Shown here: positions 18,846 to 31,771 of the stretch, piece after piece | How positions within the stretch are numbered: the stretch's first letter is position 1 | Layout: the number at the start of each line of letters is the position of its first letter | NCBI GenBank assembly: GCA_000507305.1 | Contig: DF240073.1 | Span: forward strand, 62,001-126,000 | Length of the DNA: 64,000 nucleotides | Reading direction: 5' to 3' | From: Breviolum minutum Mf 1.05b.01 | Lineage: Eukaryota > Sar > Dinophyceae > Suessiales > Symbiodiniaceae | The notes under the pieces: generated by a model | Seen by the model: only the letters and a program-made list of their open reading frames with translations | Databases searched by the model: none | What the model was told of the DNA's origin: nothing | Made by a program: the position numbers and the translations under genes

Positions 18846-20934
18846 AAATGAAGGGACTCAATAGCACAACCAGGGTTTTTCCAAAAGGTCCGTTGTAGAA
18901 GAAGCATCCCCTCTTCATCGCCATTTGAATCTCCAATGACCTGAGACCAAACAATGATTGGCCACCGGTGGAATCCTCTCCTGAATTTTGCTAATTTCAA
19001 TCACTTTAACGCAGGTTCCCTTGAGCAAAACAAGAACTCCACAACTCTGCCTCCAGACATGTCCCGAGGCTTTTAGAATGAAAGGCATTTCACGAGGGGT
19101 TGAAAACCTTGTCCCGAAAGGAATGTATAAGAGAGTCCGCTGTGTTCACGTGGAGGGGCCCTTCTAGCAATGAGTGAGAGAAAAGTGGGTAAGTCGTCAA
19201 AGAAGGAAACCATGCAACGTATTTAACTCTATTTCCATGTATTTTTCTAGAGATGTGCATATATGAGTATGGATGTGTTTCGCATCGGATAAAGGGATGT
19301 CTGGAGGATCTGAACATTTTGTGGCGACTGTCAGCAGATCTTACCCCAAATATCCCCAAATCGTGATTCAAGTAGGGGAAGCAATTCAGATTGAGGGATG
19401 TTAATTTGGCCAGATAAATCTAAATGCAGCTAGATCAACTAACTTCACTTTTGGATTGCCCCAGCTCGTTTGTAGATTGGAAGGTCGCCCTTTCCCCTTT
19501 CCAGCACTTAGCACCATATCATGTAGTCCCTGTGATGGCCATGTTGGCTCTATGAAGCTTTGGGTACCTTGGACAAGGAAATTTGAGATGACACATGCGG
19601 TGATTGTGTGATTGAAGTTGGTGGTTTAGCTTGTCGTTGGAGATTTCTATTGCGTATTATTGAGTGATGGGAGCAGTACAAAATGCAGAAGTGCCGTTCG
19701 ATGGAGGGTTACTGGCATAGTAATTCACTCTGAAGCAGGGAAGCCTTGACAGACATCAAAGGTACGGCGGTGAAACTTGCAGCTCTCCAAAAACCGCACC
19801 CTCATGCTGAGCTTCCAAATAATCCAAATATGAACGGGCAGAAACTTGAGCTAGTACTTAGTAAGATGATAGATGAATTCTGGAAGTATACATCATGGAC
19901 GCTCCTTTCCCAATTGCAAAGTTGTAAATCTAAGGTCTATGGCATCTATGGACCCATTATCGTAACCTGGATCTTTCCAACTAGTGGAAGTGACATTGAG
20001 ATGAGGGATGATACCATGGTGGATCCCTGGTTATCCCAATGGTGTCATCTTGCACGAGTCAGACATGGATTGAACTTCACCAAGTTCCAGGTGGGTTTGG
20101 ATGGTTTGGGCACCGCATCCTGAGGGTACTCTTATGGATGTGTCTCAAGAACTACGGGTTCATTCACAAAGAATTCTTTACATTCAGATTTGAATCTGAA
20201 TATGTGTTAATGTGTTATTGAAGTTGAATTTTGATATGAAACTCAAGTTTCGCCTATGTTTCTAGGTGACTTCAAAGACTCGCCACGTGGGTTCATTGGC
20301 CAACAGCAAAATATGGGAAGTTGTGATGATCCAAGTAGATGATGACGATGACATTTGTCCTCCCAAAGCAACTTGAAAATTCCAATTGGTTAATTGTTAG
20401 GGTCCATGCAGATATCAGATAAACGATGTTTTATACACTCCCATTGCTGTATGAGCTGTATTCCTACCAGTGGCCTGATTTGGGTCATCCCGGTTTTGTC
20501 AGGAATCGTTAGGCTTGGCCGACCGTAGCACAATGGAGTTGAGCAAGGGATTTACGGGTTGCCGAATTACCCATGATCATGAATTGCCAAGCAATAGTTC
20601 TTTTAAAGTTTTTTTTTTGGGGGGGGCAACTGACCACAATATGGACCTTAATATGGCTCTAGTATTTTGAAGTCCCTAAGCAGCTGAACAATGATTGTTA
20701 TGGATGCCAGATGAGCTTAACTGAGTGGTTGGTCAGTATAGTTTGTCACTGGTTCTGAGCCAATTGTGCTAGGTATACCTAGGTACCGAGTTCCGTTCAC
20801 CATTGATCTCACCAGTGGGTGTGGCACATCCTGATGTCACAGATTTATTTAAGTATATAACATGGCACGTGTGTCCGCAATGTGTGCAGCTTATGTAAGG
20901 GAATTAACGGCCCCTGACACCGTTGGATTGGTGT
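18846..20934. other. No supported gene
   Basis: Open frames such as 19746-20123 (125 codons) lack recognisable motifs. A short terminal-exon-like frame, HLAPYHVVPVMAMLAL, follows a TTTCCAG acceptor at 19505-19555. It covers a DinoSL-like match at 19535-19551, so I do not call either one. Confidence 0.35.
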
Positions 20935-21003
20935 CAGAAAAGGTTGCTGCTGGGGAAGCCTTGAGACTCCCGTCGTCAGGAGGTATCGCGCTTAAGTTTT
21001 TAG

Positions 21004-21556
21004 TCACCATGGAGTCGATCCGGGAAGACTCACCCGGTGAACATTCACATGGTTATTTATGTGCCGGCCGGTATACCTGTTGATGTATGACCATTTTGTT
21101 GGAGAGGGTGATGTGACTGCCATGTCCCCGGAAGGCCTTAGCTTGGAAACATTTTCGTCAAGGTGCCACTTTGGGCAAGGGTGGGCCAGGATCCAAACGT
21201 CGCTTATGCTGCTTTTCCCGGTTGGTGAACTAGAGTGATTTGAACACAGAATACATCAAATATTATACAGTATATTATATATCTACATATTTTTATAGCA
21301 GATACTATTTTCGTAATGCAACCAAACATGAAATAAGGGATGATCCTTTTTGCGAGATCACAGGCCATACTTTCCCTGACTGCGCCGATCGTGATTTGCA
21401 GGAAAAGCGGAAAAATTCCTGGAGTCTCATCTTGACGTCCAGCTACTGGGTTTGGCGCAGGCCCACCATTTCTATCGTGATGGTGAGAGTTTTTTCTGGT
21501 TGCGCATTGTGGATTGGCACATGAGCAACTGGTGGAGAGGAGCACCATCCAATTGA
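21004..21556 (+). CDS. 3' end of an unknown gene, two exons
   Basis: Exon 21004-21070 follows TTTTTAG and reads SPWSRSGKTHPVNIHMVIYV then PA, ending at a GTATAC donor with one spare base. Exon 21402-21556 begins after TTTGCAG with two bases, so the join is in phase and gives GKAEKFLESHLDVQLLGLAQ and later GESFFWLRIVDWHMSNWW, with TGA at 21554-21556. The phase match and strongly coding composition support the pair. A further exon around 20936-20986 (EKVAAGEALRLPSSGG) is likely. No family recognised. The Trp-rich C-terminus is distinctive. Confidence 0.5.
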
Positions 21557-21865
21557 AAGACGTACACCAACAAATTTGAAGTAGGTACTTCTTCCATTTC
21601 CAGGGTGTAGAAGGGAAAACATTTTCTGTTTCAGATGTTCTTTAATGTCTTTCAGTATTTTACTGCGATTTTGACTGAGCATGGTGCTGTGGTGAAATCC
21701 AGTCGGCCATTTGCCATGCCCATGGACAAGCATTTGATTAGGGCGAATTAGACTACCAGCGAAAGAACCACTCAACCATGAGTAAATGACAGTGACATTA
21801 GGTGGTGTCACCCGAATAAATCGAAAGTTATCATGATTTCATGTTTTTTCAGGTGCTAAGTTGAT

Positions 21866-21962
21866 TAGATAGGTAGATAGCTAGATAAAAGATAGATGGA
21901 TAGATAGGTAGCTAGATATACGTGTATATATAATATATATATATTTATACAGATAGATGGAC
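21866..21962. repeat. Degenerate GATA/TAGA and TA repeats
   Basis: Imperfect GATAGATAGGTAGCTAGA repeats followed by an alternating TA tract. Simple sequence between two genes. Confidence 0.8.
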
Positions 21963-22311
21963 TGACAGGCCAAAAATGCTAATACATTTGGCTTTCACAT
22001 GGTTTTCACCAGCTAATGTATGCAGTAACTGGGATAGATGCAGGAAGCATTCTTATTATTATTCATGCATAGCTGCTCAGCAATATAATCATGCAGAGTG
22101 TGGTTTTGTTTCGATTTTTCATTTGGTAGCTACTACTGGCAAAGTTTCGCTGCTCGACCCCTTCGCCAGATCCATTTTTATTATAGCACCCAAGATTGCA
22201 CTCATCCTACTAGGACGGGTTCTGCTTCTCTCTCCCTCTGTCTCTCTTTGTTCATATTGTAATTTGAGCAACTAAAAAACAGGGTTGCTATCACTGCTCC
22301 ACCAATTTCAG

Positions 22312-25300
22312 GCCACTTTCAATCTTCAAGAAGAACTTCGAAGCCTAGATTCCTGTCCTGCTGCTCTGGCAGTGGCATCCGGCATTTTGATGCTCTATGA
22401 AGTGCAATTTACCTATTCCTTCGGCATCTTGGAGCAACATCCGTGGTTGCTGTCGACGTGTGGTTTGGCATTTTTGATTAACCGGTACGCAAAGGGTTTG
22501 CCAACGCACATTGCCCTGAAGATCCACTGGGGTTCAAAGCAACTATATCAGAGAACGGAAATACTTATCTACCTCAATTGTTAATTCAGGTTGAAACCAA
22601 GAAATTCAGATAGCTTCGGGGAGTAGTGAAGTATCCTGGTATCGTCCGGTATCGCTTTGCAACAAAGCTTTTTCTCCGAGCTGGAGAGCGATCCCCGCAG
22701 TTTGCAATTCTCCACGCACGGTGACGGCAACATCCTTGGATAACATGCCAAGATAGAACGGTTGCATTTCACCAAAATAGATCTTAATCTGGGTGGGCAA
22801 ATGTGGTACAGTAAATGGTGGCTTCAAAAGACCAAAAGATGCCTGAAACCAAATATCAGAATCAATATGCACATACTCATGCAGCCGCAACCCGTCAGGA
22901 GGGATGCAGCCTTCTAGGAATGGTGGTAAAGGAGTTGAATAACGGGGATATCTAGGTAATGCCTTCACATTCTGATGAATCTCCAGTTTCAATACGCCCA
23001 TTTGTATACACTTAGCATAGAGGTATTTATACTGACTATACATGACTATACTGTAGATGCTGGCAACTGTAATTCTCCCTTTACCACCACTTGATTTGAA
23101 CTACAGGAACGGAGGTGACAGCATCCAACATCTCCCTCCCTTTCCTGCATCCATGGTGAGTCTCTTCGCCTGAGGAACAAATGTGGAATACTTGAATCAT
23201 TTCCATCGCATGAGTCACTACCAGAAACAACTGACCAGCAGCATTCCGCTGATCCAAACGCGGTTGGATGGATTGTGGTGGCCAGTGAATGAGACGGTCC
23301 AGGCGTCATTTGGCGTGATCGGTCGTAAATGCGTTATCCATTGGGGGATGCTCCATCATTGGATGGTCGGATGGGTTTGAAGTTTATCTCAAAAAATTGT
23401 TATAGCTGGCTCATATCTCATAACTCATGACCATGGTTGATTGGGAAATAAGGGCCTTCGGCATCGAAATGACCATCCAAGTCGTTTATGTTCATATACG
23501 ATATGTTGTTGTTGTTGTTGTTGTTGCTGCTGTGGTGGTTCTGGTTGTGACCGTTGTCGTCGCCGTCTCCGTGGCTGTAGCTGCTGCTTGCTGCTGCTGA
23601 AGATGAAGAAGATGAAGAAGAATACGATGAAGATGAAGAAGACGATGAAGGTGAAGATGAACAAGAAGAAGAAGAAGATTAACGTTCTAGGTGATGTCAG
23701 GTTTCCACTATACTTATTTTGTTTGCGAATACCTGTCCATTCAAGTGATGCATGTATCTCAAACAACCATCAACTAGACTCACCGATGTGAGTTTTTCTG
23801 CCATTAGTTTAGGATAGTTTAGGGGGGTCAATATGGAGGTAGAGTTCCACTTGCACATTGAATCCTGAATGTTCAACAGGCTCTTTTCCTTTGTGCTAAA
23901 TCTATTTGTTTAGAACATATCTTTATATACTGAGTTTATGATATTAGATATTTGCTTGTAGACTCAATATACGTATCATATATTATCATATGGGTACAAC
24001 TAGTATATCACCTTTTGGATCGTATGTGATCCAAGAAGATGTCGCACATGTCCTTTGGCTGAGGCAACATCGGATTATCACCTGGCTTCAGGAGAAAGTG
24101 GAAACCTCCATGCCTCATTGGGAGCCAGTTGAGGAACACGATGTGACGGATGAAGCGCACCTTCAGGTGGCGGGACGCGTGGGACCCGTAGTTGCATTTC
24201 CATATCACGCAGCATATGCATATAGGGAAAGACATGTTTGAAGGGAAACCTGGTGAGAGTAGTAAGCCTGGGTGTTTTTCACATCTTTTTTTGCGTTGGG
24301 AATCTGGAGAAGTGAAAGTAGCATATCCTAGAGATGCGTTTTGGAGAGATGAAGGGATTTAATGACCGTCCCTATCGCGAGGATCACTTGGACTTGTTTC
24401 AGTGTTTTTCTTGAGATGGAGGCTTTGCAGGATGTCCGAGGCATCATGGATGAGATGGGTCTCAAGGAGCCGGGATGTCACTGGAAATGAAGATTGGAAG
24501 TAGTTTCCAGGGTTGAAGTCCCGATGTGCAAGGCTGAACCATTGGAGAGACACATGTATTTTTGAAATCACCCGCAAGCTGGCCAGCAAACCGTCCTAAA
24601 CATCATGGTTTTGGAAGATTGTAAAAGCATGGCAGTTTTGAGGTTTCTATTTTGTATTCTAGGGGCATACCGGCATACTTACACTCTACTATCTACAGCT
24701 GTATCTATCTAATTATCTATCCAGTCCATCCATCCATCTATCCATCCTGATATTTGGAGGATTTTGCCACGCTCACCAGTGAATCCACCGGGTCGATGAG
24801 TAAATTCAATTCCCCAAATCCACGCATTGTCGATTGCTTCCCTTTTTGCCAGGCTCGGCTGCAGAAATCATGTTCTCAGCACTTCCTGCTTCCCCCGCCC
24901 CGCAAAAATGACCTTTCAACACGTAGATCATCCTTTCAAGTCTCTTTGCTCCCCTGCTCAGCGGCTTTTAGGCTTGAGTATCCCTTAAAACCTTCGCTTG
25001 CCACTGTTAGTAGGTCCCTACGTGCTGGACCGTCCCAACATTTCACCGCAATTCTTATTCTAATTGACAATCCCATATCACCCGTGTTTGAAAAGGGCTT
25101 AATCATTGGGAAACCTGTCAACACTTGTTGACCCTCCCAACCAACCGCCCCCTTTTTAAGATCCTTCAGGGTTGAGGATCGGCAGGGCCCGTACCACGCC
25201 AACCCGCAGGACTGGTTTCCCTACAGTGGTACTTTGATCGGCCTTCTACGGCATGGTGCTCGCTCAGGCATGCTATCCAATGGCAAGGTGGATGTGGTCG

Positions 25301-28178
25301 ATCATGATGTGGACATCATGGTGGGAACCACTTCTGAGGCTGAATGGTGCCTTGGATTCTGCAGCATGTGAATCTGGCTACGTTTTGTTAGGGGCATAGG
25401 TCCTACAGATTTATGGGGGGTTCTGACCTAACGAGTTTTTCTTTTTTTGGGGGTGTACCTGTCATAGAATTGATTATTTACAAAATTGGGGAAAATCTTC
25501 AGATGAGTGGGATTAAGTAGAAACAGCAATGCTGCTACTAAGGCTTTTCCATGCTTGAGATGATATAGTCAGGTGACATCAGTCATTTCCAAGTCATTTG
25601 CCTAGACTAACTTTCTCACCTCCCCAACTATTCCAGGAATGGGAAAACTTATCTATGCAGTCTGGTTGATGCTTCCTGAGAGATCAGTGAGCCGATCTCA
25701 CTTCTCACCATATCTCATCATGGGTGACCTTTACGCCACATATGGCACCACTTCGAGAATCACCATGGGAAGCTGGTCCAGCTTCAGGTTCCACAGGTTC
25801 CACTGTGATCTGAGGTTGAAAGTACGTTTTGCTCTCAACCAGAAGCTGCGCCCCTTGGACTTTTTCGGTGGATTTGTGAGGTTTGGATGGTTGGAGTCAT
25901 GGAGGTGAGCAGTTGTGGCCGTGGTGGCTGGTAGGCATTGGAACGAGGCTTTGAAGACATCAACCTTCACATCCCCATTGGCAATGCCCGAGGAGATCGC
26001 GGCTGGGATGTGTGCTTCGGACGGACCTCCGTGGATGCTCCAGATGAATCCATGGCGTTCAAGTTGGCGCGGGAAGATCTGCTGCTGTGCACCAGGTCTT
26101 GGGGGAATACTGTAAGCAGATACTTCATGATGGAAAAAAGATGATAGAAAAACCATGGAATGCCGCCATAATGGTGGTTTTAAACAGTGAATTCCTGCCT
26201 CTTTTAGGTTTTCCCAGTGGTGAAATAGAGACTGGAATGATTGGCGGTACAGCTTGTTATAAAGTACAAAGGGAATAGGAAGTGACAATGTGTTTAAGTT
26301 TACGTGTTGCTTGTTTGGGTTTCTACAACTGTCTAATTTCAGTTTCATCTAGGTTTCTGGGAAGATAACGTTGCCGGGTGTCATGTGACATGATAATGAT
26401 TTACTTGAATCATAGTCGTAAGATATACAGACACATGTGTGCTGTGTGATCATATGAGCATATCTATAGCACAGTACATAATTATGAATCTGTCATATTG
26501 TACCTGATGCCACACCAATCATTTGAGGTTCCCTTTGAAATGTATTAAAGGCTCCACTCACCACCACTTGGCCCCATCAACCACTTGAAGAGGCAGAATC
26601 CAAGCATGTCCTTGGATGTGGCCAGCTACATCATTGGCAATGGCAAAATCTATGCACAGAAATTCTGTGATGACAAGGGCTGTGACTTTCCTCAAAAAGA
26701 CAGGATGTGGAGTCGTTTTCCAAAAACGGAAATGGTGGTATGGTTTGGTTTCGGTGGCATTTCTAGAAACTGACAGCTTTCATCGCCAGTTACCTGTTGG
26801 AGTCCCTTTTTGGGGAACGACTAGGGGCCCCTTCCTTAGTTAAAGGAGTTTGACATGACATTGGAACGGTGGTCATTGACAATCCCTTCGTAAACGAACC
26901 CTGCTATTTGCTGGTTTATTGGTTATTTCAACTTTGATTGGTGGTTTCAGATTCAAGGTTTGGGGCATGCCTAGAATGCCACACCAAATCAGGAATGAAC
27001 ATCAATGAACCATTGCAGGCGATAAATCGGTCTAAATGCTTCCAATCATCCTGAGCAAGACTGTGAAATTGAACAACATACCAGTCTGAGCAGTTCCAAT
27101 TAGCATCGCTCAAGAACCATAGTTTTAATTTCTTACGTAATCTTACGTAGGTTGGCCTCTATTTTGGAAGAGGCATGTTAGGACAAGGTACACGCAGGAA
27201 AGTCAAAGGCGACGTTTGGACCCTCAAGCCTGGTACTTTGGATTCTGAACTTGTCCACAACTTCCAACCAGCAACCACCTGTACTCACTTGGATAGGAAT
27301 TTTGGTTACCAACCCGATTCACTGAGTAGGTGTTTCCCAAGGGTTCTGAAGTTCAGTATGACTTCCAAACCCACAATTTTGAGGTAGTTTTGCGTCATCG
27401 TCATCCTTATGCAATCCTCACAAACATCACCACGCTTTTCGTTGAATGCAGGTTACTTGCCCCGCGTGGGTACCTTACGCTTGGCCAAGGGCTACCTTCG
27501 CAGCAGCACTGTTTATCCCTTGCAGCGCTGCAAGTTGGGAGATCACGATGCAGTGCCGTGCCCTCGGAAACCCTTGGAGGTGTTGAAGGTGACAATGCCT
27601 GGATGGAACTTCAGTGAGTTGCTTGGAAGTTAAGTTGAAGTTCTTTTGGGACAATTTCAAAGAAAAGTGGAACGAAGATATTGGATCGATTTGAAGGTTT
27701 TTTTTCTTCCTCTATTGCTTATTTCTCGTGTAGGCAGAAGGATTGTGAGCTTGTGAACCGGAGTCCCAACATGACATTGCGTTGGTGGCATGGCGGAATA
27801 ATTGCAACTGTAACCCATCCATTGCAGAGTTTCTTTGCCTCGCTTGCATGCATCAGTCAATGGTTACTAGGTGGTAGATTTTGGTATTGGTTCATGATTC
27901 TAAGCACATTCGCAGTAGAAAACCTTTTCAGACGTTTTATTCTCAGGGATAAACCAAGCAGAGCAGCCACCAATACCTACAAACCACTGACAGCATGAAT
28001 CCACCACAATGACTGTAGGCATTGCATGGCCCTGCCAGATGTGGCCAAACGTCAGCAGCGGGGCTACAGTAGTGACGCCGTATGGATGGACGATGCACTG
28101 TCTGCAGAGGATGTGAAGATTCTACAGCGACGTGCCGTTGAGTTGGAGATGGAAGGCTTTATGTCCATGGCATCTTGA
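22312..28178 (+). CDS. LicD/fukutin-like nucleotidyltransferase family gene, copy A
   Basis: Multi-exon gene recognised by its family pattern and by comparison with copy B (31772-36740). Proposed exons: 22312-22401 (SCPAALAVASGILMLYE), 24092-24166 (VTDEAHLQ), 24422-24468 (ALQDVRGIMDEMGLK), 25170-25346 (WFPYSGTLIGLLRHGA, then VVDHDVDIMVG), 25935-26095 (GWDVCFGRTSVD, LAREDLLLCT), 26593-26678 (DVASYIIGNGKIYAQK), 27452-27614 (VYPLQRCKLGDHDAVPCP), 28019-28178 (HCMALPDVAKRQQRGY, TGA 28176-28178). GTLIGLLRHG and the acidic DHDVDI correspond to the GTLLGAVRHG and DDDIDI of LicD/fukutin proteins, which act in sugar-phosphate or phosphocholine transfer to glycans. A tiny exon near 25637 is likely. Donors at 24469 and 26679 are GC. 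The 27614 and 25934 junctions fit GT-AG poorly. Earlier exons are unknown. Confidence 0.72.
22606..23043 (-). CDS. Minus-strand ORF inside the first intron of copy A, unknown
   Basis: A 145-codon open frame on the minus strand, ending LQSDTGRYQDTSLLPEAI at 22606. The stretch PPDGLRLHEYVHIDSDIWFQ and what follows has an even, protein-like composition, but codon use is AT-rich and no family is recognised. It may be an exon of a nested gene, a fragment, or chance. Confidence 0.25.
   Translation of the reverse strand: MYSQYKYLYAKCIQMGVLKLEIHQNVKALPRYPRYSTPLPPFLEGCIPPDGLRLHEYVHIDSDIWFQASFGLLKPPFTVPHLPTQIKIYFGEMQPFYLGMLSKDVAVTVRGELQTAGIALQLGEKALLQSDTGRYQDTSLLPEAI
23504..23680. repeat. GTT and GAA/GAT microsatellites
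   Basis: A GTT run at 23504-23527, and imperfect GAAGATGAA repeats at 23600-23680, within an intron of copy A. They create false poly-Gln and Lys/Glu ORFs on the two strands. Confidence 0.9.
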
Positions 28179-28766
28179 CCTGCAATGTAGCAAAGATGGT
28201 TCATGGTTATGGACAAAAATCCAAACATGTCTCAACCCTCCGAAGAGGTGCAGGATTTTGTCCATCAACGGTATGTTTGGGTATGCTTGCAATATCCAAC
28301 ACACCACTGGAATGAATTTTCAGCCAGGTGCGGTACAGTTAGTGTTGCAACTCAGGTCGTATGTCGATTCACCCAGATTTGTAGGAACTCCCCCTCCGTA
28401 CAGGAAAGCTTCTGATAGCCCTTCAACAAGTAAGGCAGAATTTTGCGATGAAGGCCTCATATGAAATTCTTTCGTCTGAAGGGGGCAGGCTAATGAGCTT
28501 GGTTGACATGCAATGATCTCATTCCCCGCAAAAAGACACTTAGGAATACTTAGGGTACTTAACAATGTTTGACCATTTCAGCGAAAAGCAAACTCTACTT
28601 CATCGAACAGAAGTTTTTCTTGTATTTCGTGAGGTCGCGTTCTAGATGGGGGCTTCATTGTGGCGTAATCCTGAAATCAACACAAACCCATTGGCAATGG
28701 GTGAATTGCCGTGAATTGCCTCAATTCCTATGTTTTTATTTTGATTTCCGGAATTCACCTTTCCAG

Positions 28767-28909
28767 TTCATCAAGGCCCCTTACTTCAGTACCTGCTCCC
28801 AGCGCTGAGCCTGCGGAACATGGCCCGTGTGGCCTTCAAAAAGGTGGAGCTGTGCTGCTTCAACCCCCACCTGCGATGCAGCCAAACCCTGGAAATCTAT
28901 AGAGATTGA
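28767..28909 (+). CDS. Exon between the two LicD-like genes, unknown
   Basis: After a CTTTCCAG acceptor, with two spare bases, the frame reads HQGPLLQYLLPALSLRNMAR then VAFKKVELCCFNPHLRCSQT and stays open to TGA 28907-28909. The true donor probably lies shortly before. Strongly coding and GC-rich. It could be an early exon of copy B or a separate gene; copy A has no visible counterpart upstream. Confidence 0.45.
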
Positions 28910-30138
28910 TATAGATCGTGGGTTTTGAATCAAGAATACTTAGCCACATTGATTTGAAGATGCTGATGTTGCTCCATGGTTTGCAGCTTGGGAATGTTTG
29001 GGGAGATTGAAATACTTTTCGTACGATTCATTTTGCCGACAAGAAACGACGCATCTTGCAGCGCCTGAAATATCGTGAGACCATTTAAACTTAAACTTAC
29101 GCTTCATGTGGAGATGACATTGCTTGCAGGGTTACTTGTGATTTACAGCAGTGTATGCATGCTATGATTCGAATTCACATATGTAGATCAATTCATCAAA
29201 GATATAGAATGTTGACATATTATGCTTCTGATGTGTAGGACGATTACCTCAAAGATAAGGACTGCAGAAATATCATGAGGTCAAGTTTGACTAACCTGGG
29301 GATGTCACCCCGTCAAACATCGTCAAACACTTGTACGTTAAACTTGGAAAAATGGATTGGTCCTTGGGTCACCCCATTGAACAATGAGCATTCATTAACT
29401 TTCCTTTTATTTATTCCTTATTGTTGGCCATGTTCTACTCTGCAAGCTTGGTGTTAAATGGTTTGCCTTTTTCCTTTCCCTTTCCGTGGACGAAGCCATC
29501 TATTGTACAAGATGCACTGGAGCCATCTATTGAGCACTTGGTGTATATTTCCGTGAGTGCAATCGAAGCAAAAGCAAAGTTCCCCAATTGAAGGTCAAAA
29601 ATGTCACCAATACCTTCTTGACAAAAGGTCGGCACTTTCAATCGACACCACTGGATATCTAGTTGTGTGCGAGTATCCTGCCCCTTTTCCTAACAACAGT
29701 ATATCCTAATCCCACAAAGTCGTAGTTTCAGAAACTATCAAGTTTAGTTTAAGCAATGGTGTAGGCTACCATTCACTGCATGGTTTCCTGGGTTTCATGG
29801 CGCCGGGTCATCTTTTGTATCATACTCGAGGCGAGGATGTGGATGGAGCAGGTTGAGACCATTTGGCGATTGCTGAAATATCAAGCATGACTGTGCATAC
29901 AACCACCCTGGAATGCTTCAGATATCATGAATTACCACCAAGTTTGTTTTTTCTTTAAACTCATTTTTAGTCAATGCTAATGGTGCAATGGTATGATTCA
30001 ATTGTTGCAGATGTAGTTTGCTATAAATAAGAGATTGGGGGGGTTTCATGCGGGCCATTTGACCAGACAATATCAGTTTAGAGGTGCTTTTATCCCTATG
30101 ATTTAATGCCTCATTCTTACTTTTTGGAAATATTACAG

Positions 30139-30298
30139 TAGCCCCCTGAATTCGGTCAGAGGTGAAATCAAGTTGACCTTACCCAACGGCAGCCACCAGG
30201 CCGTCCGTTTCCCTTCGGCCGCTGGACTGCTGTCCGCAGAGTGTGCTGCGAGTGCAGCAGCTTTCAATGTGAACTTGACGCACCTGCAGGAGCTGGTT
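30139..30298 (+). CDS. Exon upstream of copy B, unknown
   Basis: Follows a TATTACAG acceptor and reads SPLNSVRGEIKLTLPNGSHQ then AVRFPSAAGLLSAECAASAA and NVNLTHLQELV, ending at a GTATGG donor. Clear coding composition in a single frame. Probably an N-terminal exon of copy B, but the link is not proven. The next exon at 31772 starts in phase 0, whereas this one ends on a codon boundary with an odd start phase, which is compatible. Confidence 0.5.
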
Positions 30299-31771
30299 GT
30301 ATGGGAAGGAAATCCCATGAGCCATACCTCAAACCTGTGGATTTTCAAGAATGGTATATAGGCAAATGATATAACATTGCCATATTGTGGCTGAGGCTGT
30401 TGAAAGTCCTTCAGATATCTTGGGACTGATTTGGCACTTTCCAGCTACACTACACTCCTGAAATCTAACATGGACGAGGGAAGTCCTTTGGATGGAGAGG
30501 AAGTCCTTTTCAAGTCATGATTCTTAGGTTCTATATGTTGAATTTCAGGGCTTTAAGAACATCTAAGAACTTCAAAAGTCATTGATGATTGATGCCCTCC
30601 ATGTGGTCAAAATGTGACATCACCGGAAGGTATTTTGCCAGGTTGATTATGTCCACTTTGCCACATTCTCTTAGACTTTCCTAAGTATGTCCGCATGGAC
30701 TCATCATTGCATAGCCATGCCTCCAGTGTTCGCAGGCACTTTCCTCCAGATATTTTCGAGGTGCCATCAATGGCGGGCAAAAACGAGAAAATGACTGAAA
30801 TGACCTGATGGATGGTGACTTTGGACTTGACTCACAATGATGCCTGAAACGTTTGCTATAAGGGAATTCCCTCCAAAACTGACAAATGAAGTTGTAATGT
30901 TATTATTAGGGAGTTGCTGGCGGAGTCCGAAATCTCCCATGACTTGACACATTGAGGTCAGGGTGAGTTGTAGTAATGCGGGTGATTCTCGGACCGACCT
31001 CACCTTAACACGGTGGTTATGGTGGTTTAGGAAGGGCATCCTTCAAGAATGACTTGATGTCAGGTTGGTGAATCTCCATCGAAAATCCCGCCTTGCAGGT
31101 CGAACAGTTCAGGAGGATTGGATGCCACTCTCGCAGGAGGGGTGGCATAACTTGGCATATGTAACTTGTTCGAACCCTGTGGGCCAGACAAGTTAACACC
31201 AGCTCTACAAGCCTGAAAGGTAGAACCAACAGCCACAAGTGATCATGGAAGTTGGCAAGGATTCAGATTTCTGGTGATTGCTGGCAAGCTATGTGATTTA
31301 TGTGATGCAATCACCAAGGGAAGGCACCAATTTCCCGGGTATTTTATTCATGCTGTTAAATTCTGCGGCCTAGACACTGTACTACCTGTAACCGGACTTG
31401 AATCCTCCCCCTTCAAGGGGTTCTTCATAGATACGATCTCCATTTGCACAGCCTGCATTCAGCATCGTTCAGCATCGTTCGGCAGACACCTCTCGCAAGA
31501 CAGGTAGCATACCAGGTTCTTAGAGTTCTTTTTGGGTAAACGGGTAAACTCCGACATTTGACATTCCTGAGATACAGTCCACTTCTCGGTTCTAAGCTCT
31601 TTCCAACATCCCTGGAACATACCCTAGACCCTCAACCAATAGTTCATTTTGATCTCCATTAGCAGCTTGGGGAATGCTAGAGTGGGGACAATATTTGGGA
31701 ATCTTATTGATATCATAATGTCCTGAGAGATGTTTTTTGTGAATTTGGCGTTTTTGTTGCCCGTTCTCCAG

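Noticed and set aside
19535..19551. TGGCCATGTTGGCTCTA as a DinoSL relic (14 of 17 matches)
   Set aside because: About this many mismatches is close to chance for the window size, and the bases also fit a coding-like short exon.
20522..20550. CCGTAGC start of DinoSL
   Set aside because: Only seven bases match the leader start; several such matches are expected by chance.
23425..23791. Poly-Gln and Lys/Glu-rich ORFs on both strands
   Set aside because: They come from the GTT and GAA/GAT simple repeats.
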